A program made the translations under genes and the position numbers. Positions 1 through 6,630 of a stretch of DNA of 10,238 bases are shown here, in pieces. The DNA comes from Burkholderiales bacterium. Lineage in GTDB: Bacteria > Pseudomonadota > Gammaproteobacteria > Burkholderiales > SG8-39. The DNA is taken from positions 1 to 10,238 of the forward strand of contig DAIDTN010000096.1 of the NCBI GenBank assembly GCA_027457185.1, given 5' to 3'. Numbering within the stretch: the stretch's first letter is position 1; every line of letters starts with the position of its first letter. The notes under the pieces were generated by a model, which saw only the letters and a program-made list of their open reading frames with translations, was not told where the DNA came from and did not search any database.

Positions 1-66
1 CCGCAAACGCCGCCCGATGCGGTGCAGGAAGGCGTGAAGGCGCTGCGCGGGATCCTGCGTTTCTAA
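1..66 (+). CDS. C-terminal tail of an unidentified protein (partial, convergent)
   Basis: Frame 1 of the plus strand is open from the window edge and ends in TAA after 21 codons. Most third positions are G or C, as expected for coding in this genome. The tail contains the stretch DAVQEGVKALRGILRF, which resembles the last helix of PLP-dependent class I/II aminotransferases, often written as an EGVxxL pattern. That similarity is too short to assign a function. The stop overlaps the stop of the minus-strand ThDP enzyme by four bases (CTAA at 63 to 66), so the two genes converge with no spacer. It could instead be a chance open frame; the rest of the gene lies outside the window. Confidence 0.45.
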   Translation, partial: PQTPPDAVQEGVKALRGILRF

Positions 67-1703
67 TCGGAGCGCCGCGGTGGCAAGGTAACCGCCAGGC
101 TCGCCTTGACCTCGATGAAACAGGGTCCGCCTGCTGCGAGGCCGCTCGCGACCGCGCTGGCCACCTGATCTTCGCGCTCGATGCGCTGCGCGCGCAGGCC
201 GAAAGCGCGCGCGACCTGCTCGAAATCCGGATTGAACAGGCTGGTGCCCAGTCTGCGCCCAGGGTAATGCAGCTCCTGCTGGATCCGGATCGAGGCATAG
301 CTGCCGTTATTGGCCAGGATGAACAGAATCGGCAGCTTGCGCTCCACCGCCGCGATCATTTCGTTGCCTGTCATCATGAATCCGCCGTCGCCGACCATGC
401 AGATCACCTGCCGTCCGGGAAAACGCAGCTGCGCGGCGATCGCAGCCGGCGTGCCGTAGCCCATGGTGCCCGACAGCGGCGACATCAGCCGCTGCGGCGG
501 CACAAAGCCGAAGTGCCGGTAGACCGGGGCCGCGAAGGTTCCGGCGTCCAGGCACACGATGGCATCGGCGCTCGCCTGTGCGCGCACCGCCTTCACCACC
601 TGCACGAAATCGATGCCGTCCTCGGCCTTGCGCTGTGGCCAAGCGGCGTGCGCCTGGAAAATTTCCTTGAGCTGCACGGTCCAGGCGGATCGAGGCCGCG
701 GGATGTCTGGTTTAGCCGCGGGAGTCAGCGCACGTGCGAGTGCGATCGGATCGCACACCAAGCCGAAATCGGGCGCGAAGTGCAGTCCGACCATGTGATC
801 GTCGGCGTAGGCATGCACGAACGTCTGCCCCGGACACGGCAGATCGGGAAAACTGTATCCCTGGCTGGTGATGTCGCCAAAGCGCGTGCCCAGCGCCAGG
901 ATCAGATCGCTCTGGCGGAAGGCGTCGATCTGCAGCTTCGGGTTCGCCAGCCCGAGTTCGCCCACATAGAGCGGGTGCAGGTTGGAGAACAGGTCATGGC
1001 GGCGGAACGACAGCGCTACCGGGATCTGCCAGGCCTCGGCCAGGGCCGCGAGCGCCGCGCGCCCGCCGGCCCCCTCGAATGCGCCGCCGGCGACGATTAG
1101 GGGTCGCTCGGCCGCTTCGATTTTGCGCAATACCTGCCGCAGGGTCTGCTCGTCCGGTATCGTGCTCGCGTGTGCGTGCGCAATCCAGCGCGGCTGCTCG
1201 ACCTGTTGCTGCTGCAAGTCTTCCGGCACCACCAGCACCACTGGACCCGGAGTGCCCGAAGTCGCAATGCGGAGCGCCTTGAAGCCGGCCTCGGCCAATT
1301 GGCGCGGGTCGGTGACTTCGAACACCCATTTCGCGATCGTGCCGTACATGCGCCGGTAATCGATTTCCTGGAATGCCTCGCGCCGCAGGTCTGCGCGCGG
1401 CACCTGCCCTACGATCAGGATCATGGGAATCGCATCCTGCTGCGCGGTATGCACGGCGATAGCCGCGTTGGTCGCGCCCGGGCCGCGGCTCACCAGCGCA
1501 ATGCCGGCCCTGCCACTGAGCCTGGCGTCGGCCACGGCCATGAAGCCTGCGCCCGACTCATGGCGGCAGGTCACGACGTCGATGCCGGGGAAGTCGCACA
1601 GCGCATCGAGAATGCCGAGGTAGCTTTCACCCGGAACCAAAAATACCCGATCGACGCCGTGATTCTGTAACACCGAAAGCAGTGCGTGAGAAGAGCTTGT
1701 CAT
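63..1703 (-). CDS. Thiamine-diphosphate-dependent acetolactate synthase-like enzyme
   Basis: The protein has 546 residues, the usual size for the acetolactate synthase/pyruvate oxidase superfamily, with three domains: pyrimidine-binding (about 1 to 165), central (about 185 to 325) and ThDP diphosphate-binding (about 365 to 535). The catalytic Glu is Glu49 in RHESGAGFMA. SRGPGATN (72 to 79) and AFQE (110 to 113) match conserved family segments. The cofactor motif GDG at 438 to 440 runs to NN at 465 to 466. True acetolactate synthases carry an RFDDRVTG-type flavin-site segment; here it reads TRFGDITSQG (273 to 282), so FAD binding and acetolactate synthesis are doubtful. No regulatory small subunit is adjacent. 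It probably acts on a 2-oxo acid in the cytoplasm; the substrate is unknown. The ATG at 1703 is the only suitable start at the family N-terminus, with AGGA 11 bases upstream. It follows the permease gene by 71 bases. The frame stays open far upstream, but that part is a shadow of the permease gene. Confidence 0.9.
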   Translation of the reverse strand: MTSSSHALLSVLQNHGVDRVFLVPGESYLGILDALCDFPGIDVVTCRHESGAGFMAVADARLSGRAGIALVSRGPGATNAAIAVHTAQQDAIPMILIVGQVPRADLRREAFQEIDYRRMYGTIAKWVFEVTDPRQLAEAGFKALRIATSGTPGPVVLVVPEDLQQQQVEQPRWIAHAHASTIPDEQTLRQVLRKIEAAERPLIVAGGAFEGAGGRAALAALAEAWQIPVALSFRRHDLFSNLHPLYVGELGLANPKLQIDAFRQSDLILALGTRFGDITSQGYSFPDLPCPGQTFVHAYADDHMVGLHFAPDFGLVCDPIALARALTPAAKPDIPRPRSAWTVQLKEIFQAHAAWPQRKAEDGIDFVQVVKAVRAQASADAIVCLDAGTFAAPVYRHFGFVPPQRLMSPLSGTMGYGTPAAIAAQLRFPGRQVICMVGDGGFMMTGNEMIAAVERKLPILFILANNGSYASIRIQQELHYPGRRLGTSLFNPDFEQVARAFGLRAQRIEREDQVASAVASGLAAGGPCFIEVKASLAVTLPPRRSD

Positions 1704-1774
1704 TGCTGTTGTGGTCCTATTGGCAATTTTTTGATAAATCAGCAATCGCGACTGCCTGAGCGCATGAACGCGGG
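1704..1774 (-). promoter_or_regulatory. AT-richer spacer before the ThDP enzyme gene, possible weak promoter
   Basis: This 71-base spacer is the longest non-coding stretch in the window and is visibly richer in A and T than its surroundings. On the minus strand it contains TTGCTG and, 17 bases later, CAATAG, which is at best a poor sigma70-like pair. A small dyad TGAT-AA-ATCA lies at 1732 to 1741. A weak hairpin, GCAGT/ATTGC with loop CGCG, has no T-run after it, so I see no terminator. The spacer could give the ThDP gene its own promoter, or it may simply be a longer operon gap. Confidence 0.2.
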
Positions 1775-2974
1775 CTATTCGCTGCGCAGCGCTTCGAGCG
1801 GATCCAGATGCGCCGCCCGCCGCGCCGGCATCACGCCTGCAGCCAGCCCAACCACCAGTGCAACCAGCTCCGCCATCACGGCGTAGCTCCACGGCGTATG
1901 CACCGGCAAGGCCGGCAGAACCAGGTGCAGCGCGACCGCCGTACCCCACCCCAACAGCAGTCCGGCCGTTCCGCCCAGCACGGCCAGCAGCGCCGCCTCG
2001 CCCAGAAACAGCAGCAGGATAGCCCGCCGCGTCGCGCCCACGGCGCGCAGCAGGCCGATCTCCGAGGTGCGTTCCGCCACGGCGATGGTGAGGATGGTAA
2101 GTATGCCCACGCCGCCGACCAGGAGAGAAATACCGCCGATCGCGGCGACCGCGAAAGTGATGGCATTGAGCACGGTCCCGAACACTTCGAGCATTTTCTG
2201 CTGCGGCGTTATGGTGAAATCCTCCGCGCCGTGGCGCGCGACCAAGACGCGCCTGATGCCGGCCTCCACTTCGGCCAGCGGCGCGGTCGGCTCGTACACC
2301 ACGTGAATCTCCATCAGGCTCTCGCGGTTGAACATTTCCAGCGCCCGCCCGACCGGTATGTAGACCGTATCGTCGAGATCGAAGCCGAGCACCTGGCCCT
2401 TCGATCGCATCACGCCGACGACGCGATATCGCTCGCCGCCGGCGCGGATGCGGCTGCCCAGCGGATTGCCTTCGCCGAACAGTTCGAGCGCCACTTTCGA
2501 GCCGAGAACTGCGAACGCACGCGCGCCGTGCGGATCGTCCGCAGGCAGAAATTCGCCGCTGGCCACGCGCATCTGCAGCGCGCGCGCAAAATCGGGCCCC
2601 ACCCCATAGAGCGTGACGCGGCGACTCTTCCCCTGGTGCACGATTTCGGCGTTGCCCTGCACCACCGGATCGGACAGCTGCACATAGGGCGCGCGGCGCA
2701 AGGCCAGCGCATCGTCGATGCTGAGCGGCCGCACCGTGTTCACCGCGCCGAGCGAGGCCCCGTGCGTCTGCACGCGCCCCGGGCTGACGCTGATGATGTT
2801 GGTGCCGAATTGGGTGAACTCCGCGATGACGAAGCGGTGCAGGCCTTCGCCGATGGATGTGAGCAGGATCACCGCGGCAATGCCGACGGCGATACCGAGC
2901 GCGGTCAGCACCGTGCGCAGCCGCTGCGCCCTGAGCGAAGCGTAGGTGAAACTGACGAAGTCGGCGTAGCGCAT
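1775..2974 (-). CDS. ABC exporter permease, MacB/FtsX type (second permease)
   Basis: This is a 399-residue inner-membrane protein with the FtsX/MacB/LolC-type layout. A first membrane helix (about 20 to 42) follows an Arg-rich N-terminus and ends in TSIGEG. A large periplasmic domain (about 45 to 265) carries FGTNIISVSPGR. Three helices follow at about 270 to 298, 317 to 350 and 364 to 382. The cytoplasmic ERTSEIGLLRAVGATRR segment after the second helix is the coupling region that contacts the ATPase, and the tail PARRAAHLDPLEALRSE is typical of the family. There is no fused ATPase domain, so it depends on the separate ATPase gene upstream. It resembles the preceding permease along its whole length and probably pairs with it. 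GGGG lies six bases before the ATG, overlapping the end of the upstream gene nine bases away. The transported substrate cannot be inferred. Confidence 0.93.
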   Translation of the reverse strand: MRYADFVSFTYASLRAQRLRTVLTALGIAVGIAAVILLTSIGEGLHRFVIAEFTQFGTNIISVSPGRVQTHGASLGAVNTVRPLSIDDALALRRAPYVQLSDPVVQGNAEIVHQGKSRRVTLYGVGPDFARALQMRVASGEFLPADDPHGARAFAVLGSKVALELFGEGNPLGSRIRAGGERYRVVGVMRSKGQVLGFDLDDTVYIPVGRALEMFNRESLMEIHVVYEPTAPLAEVEAGIRRVLVARHGAEDFTITPQQKMLEVFGTVLNAITFAVAAIGGISLLVGGVGILTILTIAVAERTSEIGLLRAVGATRRAILLLFLGEAALLAVLGGTAGLLLGWGTAVALHLVLPALPVHTPWSYAVMAELVALVVGLAAGVMPARRAAHLDPLEALRSE

Positions 2975-2983
2975 CGAGAGCCC

Positions 2984-4192
2984 CTACCTGCGCGACAGCG
3001 CCTGCACCGGATCGAGCATCGCCGCACGCCGTGCCGGCGCCACCGTAAACAGCACTGCGGTTATCAGCGCAATCGCCGGTGCCGCCACCAGCGCCCACCA
3101 TGGCGCCTGAAACGGGATTGCCGGGTACAGCTGCACGGCGAGGCTGCGTCCCAATTCGCCCACGGCAAGACCTGCCGCGGCGCCGCCTGAAGCAAGCAGC
3201 ACGGCCTCGGTGAAGAACACCAGGCGAATCTGCCGCCCGGTGGCGCCCAGCGCCTTAAGCAGGCCGATCTCGCGCCGCCGCTGCGTCACCGCGATCAGCA
3301 TCACGTTCATAATCAGGATCCCGGCCACCGCCAGGCTGATGGCGGCGATGCTCGCCACGGTCAGGGTGAGCGCGTTCAGGATGCGGTCGAAAGTCGCCAG
3401 CACGGCGTCCTGGGTGATCACCGTGACATCGCGCTCGCCTTCATGGCGCAGGCGGATGATCTCCTCGACATCGGCCTTGGCGTCGGCGATCTGGTCGCGG
3501 CTCTTGGCCTCGACCAGGATGCGGAACAGCGCCTCGGTATTGAACAGCGCCTGGGCCGCGGCCAGCGGCACGATCACGATTTCGTCGGTATTCGATCCGA
3601 GCGACTCGCCCTGGATCTTCAACACGCCGATCACGCGAAAGCGCCGGTCGCCGACGCGCAGCCATTCCCCCAGTGCCGGGCGCGTCCCGAACAACTCGCT
3701 CGCCACCGTGGCGCCGATAACGCAAACCGGCTGACTGTGGCGCGGATCGCCTTCAGGCAGGAAGCTCCCCTGCGCCATATCCATCTGCCGGATGTCGATC
3801 AGTTCCGCCGTCGACCCGAGCACCGGCGATTCGCGGCTGCGTGCGCCGGCGCGCACGTCGCCGGCGCCGATGATCAGCGGGGCAACACGGCGCACCGCAT
3901 GGCTGCGTTTGAGCGCGAGCGCGTCCTCGAGCGTCAAATCGCGCGGCGTCTTGCCCACCAGTACCCCGGGCATGGCTCCGGCCGTTTCGCTGCGGCCGGG
4001 TAGGACGATGATCAGATTGCTGCCGAGCGAGCCGAACTGGTTCGCCACATACAGCCGCGCCCCCTCTCCGAGCGCGGTCACCATCACCACCGCGGCAACG
4101 CCGATGCCCATCGCGAGCAGGATCAGCAGCGTGCGCGCCAGCGAACCGCGCACCACCTGCCAGGCGAAATTGAGCAGATCGACGACGCGCAT
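2984..4192 (-). CDS. ABC exporter permease, MacB/FtsX type (first permease)
   Basis: This 402-residue inner-membrane protein has the same plan as its downstream neighbour: helix 1 (about 20 to 41) ending in TALGEG, a periplasmic domain (about 45 to 270) with GSNLIIVLPGR near its start, and three helices at about 276 to 302, 325 to 356 and 366 to 386. The coupling segment TQRRREIGLLKALGATGR lies at about 303 to 320, and the C-terminus has the family pattern PARRAAMLDPVQALSRR. The two permeases share motif positions throughout but differ clearly, which points to an old duplication and a heterodimer like LolC/LolE rather than the MacB homodimer. The start lies two bases after the ATPase stop (TGAGCATG), so translation is probably coupled; I see no clear Shine-Dalgarno sequence. 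Confidence 0.93.
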   Translation of the reverse strand: MRVVDLLNFAWQVVRGSLARTLLILLAMGIGVAAVVMVTALGEGARLYVANQFGSLGSNLIIVLPGRSETAGAMPGVLVGKTPRDLTLEDALALKRSHAVRRVAPLIIGAGDVRAGARSRESPVLGSTAELIDIRQMDMAQGSFLPEGDPRHSQPVCVIGATVASELFGTRPALGEWLRVGDRRFRVIGVLKIQGESLGSNTDEIVIVPLAAAQALFNTEALFRILVEAKSRDQIADAKADVEEIIRLRHEGERDVTVITQDAVLATFDRILNALTLTVASIAAISLAVAGILIMNVMLIAVTQRRREIGLLKALGATGRQIRLVFFTEAVLLASGGAAAGLAVGELGRSLAVQLYPAIPFQAPWWALVAAPAIALITAVLFTVAPARRAAMLDPVQALSRR

Positions 4193-4194
4193 GC

Positions 4195-4869
4195 TCAGTC
4201 GCGTTCGTCGGCGACGCCGGCCCCGTCGAGCATGCGCAGCCGCCGGTGCGAGCGCGCGCCGATCTCCGGATAATGGGTCACGATCACCACGGTGCCGCCC
4301 TTATGATGCACCTTCTCCAGCACGCTCAGCACTTCCTGCCCAGTATGGCGGTCGAGGTTGCCGGTGGGCTCGTCGGCGAGGATCACGGTCGGTCCCATGG
4401 ACATCGCGCGCGCAATCGCCACCCGCTGGCACTGGCCCCCGGAGAGCTGGTCGGGACGGTGGCCGGCCCGCTCTTCCAGGCCGTATTCGGCGAGCAGGCG
4501 CGCGAGCCTTTGCCGGCGTTCAGCCGGATCGATGCCCGCCAGGATCATCGGCAGTTCGATGTTCTGCACCGCGGTCAGGCGCGGCACAAAGTGAAAAAAC
4601 TGGAACACGAAACCGATCTTCTCGCGCCGCACCCGCGCCAGTTCGTCGTCGGTGAGTGCAGTGACGTCGCGCTCATCGAGCTCGTAGATGCCGGCATTGG
4701 GTCGGTCGAGCAGGCCGACGATGTTGAGCAGCGTCGACTTTCCCGATCCGGAGGGCCCCATGATGGACAGATATTCGCCGCGCGCGATCTCCAGGCTCAC
4801 CGCGCGCAGCGCGTGTACCTCCTCGCTACCGACCAGAAACGTACGCTCGATTCCGCTGAGGCGGATCAT
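4195..4869 (-). CDS. ABC exporter ATP-binding protein, MacB/LolD family
   Basis: This is a 224-residue cytoplasmic ATPase that would power the two permeases encoded just downstream. All nucleotide-binding elements are present: Walker A GPSGSGKST (38 to 46), Q-loop Gln90 in GFVFQ, signature LSGGQ (142 to 146), Walker B VILADEP with catalytic Glu167, D-loop NLD (171 to 173) and switch His199 in THY. The segment FQFFHFVPRLTAVQNIELPM matches the LolD/MacB-type subfamily, where the usual form is FQxFxLLPxLTAxENVxLP. The size is typical for a stand-alone member. The ATG overlaps the adaptor stop as ATGA, which supports translational coupling and a fixed start. The subfamily usually works by a mechanotransmission cycle, extracting a substrate from the periplasmic side; the substrate here is unknown. 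Confidence 0.96.
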   Translation of the reverse strand: MIRLSGIERTFLVGSEEVHALRAVSLEIARGEYLSIMGPSGSGKSTLLNIVGLLDRPNAGIYELDERDVTALTDDELARVRREKIGFVFQFFHFVPRLTAVQNIELPMILAGIDPAERRQRLARLLAEYGLEERAGHRPDQLSGGQCQRVAIARAMSMGPTVILADEPTGNLDRHTGQEVLSVLEKVHHKGGTVVIVTHYPEIGARSHRRLRMLDGAGVADERD

Positions 4870-6086
4870 TGGGTTGGGGCCCTGGCGGGCTCCATCTTCT
4901 CCGCCGGGGCTTGCTCCGCCACGGCACGCGCGCCCGCCTTCACGCCCTCGCGCTCGAGCGAGGTGACCACCCTGTCGCCCCGGGCGAGGCCGGCTTTCAC
5001 TTCGGTGAACTCCCAGTTCGCGAGCCCTGCTTCGATCTTGCGCTGTTCCAGCACCCCGTCTGCGCCGAGCACCAGCACTCGGTTGCCCGGCATCAGCGCC
5101 GAGGTCGGGATGCGCACCACCTTGTCGTGCCCAGTTACCACGATCTCGATATCCGCGCTGTAGCCCACCAGCAAATGCTTGGCCTCGCCGGGCCGGTCGA
5201 ACTCGACCTCCACTTCCACCGTGCGCGCCTGTTTCTCTACCGCCAGCACATAGGGCGCGATACGGCGCACCCTGCCGGGGAAGTGCTGTCCGCGAAAGGC
5301 GTCCAGCGTGACGCGGCCGGCCATGCCGACTCTGATCTGCGCCGCGTCGACCTCGTCGATGGGCGCTGAAACGTAGAGACAGGAGTCGTCGATCAGGTCC
5401 ACCGCGGGCAGCGTCGGAATGCCCGGAGGGGACGGCGTCAGGTATTCACCGACCTCACCGTTGACTTCGGCGACGATGCCGGCGAAGGGCGCGCGCAGTA
5501 CCGTGCGATCGACATCCGCGCGCGCAGCCTGAATGCGCGCTTCGGCCTCCGCCACCTGGGTGCCGGCCGAATCGCAGCTTGCCTGCTTCGCCGCCGCATC
5601 GGCATCGGCGCGCTCCACCGCCTCCTGCGACACGAAGTTGCGCGATCTCAGATCGCGCGCACGCTGCGCGTCGCGCGCCGAGGCCTTGGCCAGCTCGCAT
5701 ACCTCGCGCACGTGCGCCCTGGCGGTCCGCAGTTGCTCGCGCGACACGCGTTCGCGCGCGGTGAGGTCGTCGTCCCACAGCGTGAGCAGTACCTGACCCG
5801 GGCGCACCCTGTCACCCTTGGCGACGTTCAGCCGCGCTATGCGCCCGCCTGCGGGCGGCGCGAGTTTGGCCCGTCGGCAAGCCATGACCGAACCCGCGCG
5901 GGTGTTCGCCACGGTCTGTTCCACCCGGCCGAGGTCTGCCATCGCCACCGTCACCACCACCGGTTTCCCTCGGGTGAAATACCATGCCGCCGCTGCGATC
6001 AAGGCGACGGCGACGAGTCCAAGCGCAAGACCGATGGCGAACCGGCCCGATTGCGCCGGCCGGATTGAAATGCAGGCTGTATTCAT
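4866..6086 (-). CDS. Periplasmic adaptor (membrane fusion protein) of the ABC exporter, HlyD/MacA-like
   Basis: This 406-residue adaptor bridges the inner-membrane ABC permeases to an outer-membrane channel that is not encoded here. A short cytoplasmic N-terminus is followed by one membrane helix (about 16 to 37), serving as an uncleaved anchor. The halves of the lipoyl-like domain lie at about 72 to 105 (PAGGRIARLNVAKGDRVRPG) and 196 to 215 (VLRAPFAGIVAEVNGEVGEY). They flank an Ala/Arg-rich coiled coil (about 107 to 192), followed by beta-barrel and membrane-proximal domains (about 235 to 385). Five cysteines (5, 70, 130, 171, 236) are somewhat many for this family. I chose ATG at 6086; a TTG at 6095 in the same frame would add only three residues. 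Neither has a clear ribosome site. Its end overlaps the ATPase start by four bases. Confidence 0.9.
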   Translation of the reverse strand: MNTACISIRPAQSGRFAIGLALGLVAVALIAAAAWYFTRGKPVVVTVAMADLGRVEQTVANTRAGSVMACRRAKLAPPAGGRIARLNVAKGDRVRPGQVLLTLWDDDLTARERVSREQLRTARAHVREVCELAKASARDAQRARDLRSRNFVSQEAVERADADAAAKQASCDSAGTQVAEAEARIQAARADVDRTVLRAPFAGIVAEVNGEVGEYLTPSPPGIPTLPAVDLIDDSCLYVSAPIDEVDAAQIRVGMAGRVTLDAFRGQHFPGRVRRIAPYVLAVEKQARTVEVEVEFDRPGEAKHLLVGYSADIEIVVTGHDKVVRIPTSALMPGNRVLVLGADGVLEQRKIEAGLANWEFTEVKAGLARGDRVVTSLEREGVKAGARAVAEQAPAEKMEPARAPTQ

Positions 6087-6126
6087 ATGCCGCAATTATG
6101 CCGTGCCGAATCAGCGTCGGGAAACA
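6087..6126 (-). promoter_or_regulatory. Spacer between hoxW and the exporter genes, possible weak promoter
   Basis: These 40 bases hold no gene. On the minus strand a -10-like CATAAT (6095 to 6100) lies eight bases before the adaptor ATG, with only a poor -35 match (TTCCCG) 17 bases further up. If used, transcription would start almost at the ATG. A four-base-pair dyad, CCGA with TCGG, is too weak to be a terminator and has no T-run. Read-through from the hydrogenase genes is therefore likely. Confidence 0.2.
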
Positions 6127-6630
6127 TTAATCGGTACGCGGCGTAGCGAATGCGCGCCATTGTGCTGCATCGGGTCGCGCGCATAGCAGCGCCAGCTGCC
6201 GCCAGGCCACCTCCACATGCCGCTCGGCCGCGGGGCTCAGGCCTGCGCCGAGTTCGAATCGCTCGCCGCGTACGCACAGCACAAATGACGGCGGCGGATC
6301 TGCGAGCGCGATCTGCCGGTATACCTGCAGCACGGCCTGCGGCGACAGCGCGTGCGTGCTGCCCCCCGCCGCAGCCGCTGCCGGAGCGATGGCATAGAAC
6401 GCCAGCGGCGCCGGCGTGCGCCATCCGGCGTCGATGAACAGGGCGAGCCGCCTGCCCTGCAGGTCGAGCGCATGCTCGATCTGCAGCTGGTAGTCGTCGA
6501 TCAGCTCGAACTCTGCGCTGCGCCCTGTGGCGGCGAGCCAGGACGCCAGGCGTTCGAGCAGCAGCGGCCCGATGGCGTCGTCGCCGCGGCTGCGGTTGCC
6601 GGCGGCAAGAACCACAACGCCCGGCTGCAT
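6127..6630 (-). CDS. hoxW: Hydrogenase maturation endopeptidase HoxW
   Basis: This 167-residue cytoplasmic protease belongs to the HybD/HycI/HoxW family. It removes the C-terminal extension of the hydrogenase large subunit once nickel has been inserted. The N-terminal LAAGNRSRGDDAIGPLL is the family signature. The three residues expected to bind nickel in the precursor are Asp18 (in RGDD), Asp67 (in FIDAGW) and His93 (in STHALSP), with spacing close to the residues known in HybD. DDYQLQIEHALDL (45 to 57) is typical of the HoxW branch that serves group 3d hydrogenases. The ATG at 6630 shares its A with the hoxH stop (TGATG), and GGGGGA lies just upstream; the longer open frame above it runs inside hoxH and is not used. 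Placement directly after its substrate gene matches the Cupriavidus-type operon. Confidence 0.95.
   Translation of the reverse strand: MQPGVVVLAAGNRSRGDDAIGPLLLERLASWLAATGRSAEFELIDDYQLQIEHALDLQGRRLALFIDAGWRTPAPLAFYAIAPAAAAAGGSTHALSPQAVLQVYRQIALADPPPSFVLCVRGERFELGAGLSPAAERHVEVAWRQLALLCARPDAAQWRAFATPRTD

Noticed and set aside
1731..1745. FNR/Anr-like site TTGAT-AAATC-AGCAA in the spacer before the ThDP gene
   Set aside because: The spacing between half sites is five rather than four and the second half site deviates, so it does not fit the known dyad; the smaller TGAT-AA-ATCA dyad could be chance in an AT-rich spacer.
1704..3101. Long N-terminal extension of the ThDP enzyme frame, giving a 1012-residue open frame
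   Set aside because: The extension is low-complexity Arg/Gly/Ala sequence out of frame with the permease gene; ThDP enzyme homology begins at the ATG at 1703.
1808..3190. 460-codon open frame on the plus strand opposite the permease genes
   Set aside because: Composition is rich in Arg, His, Gln and Ala with no recognisable domain, as expected for antisense shadows in GC-rich DNA; the minus-strand permeases have clear family motifs.
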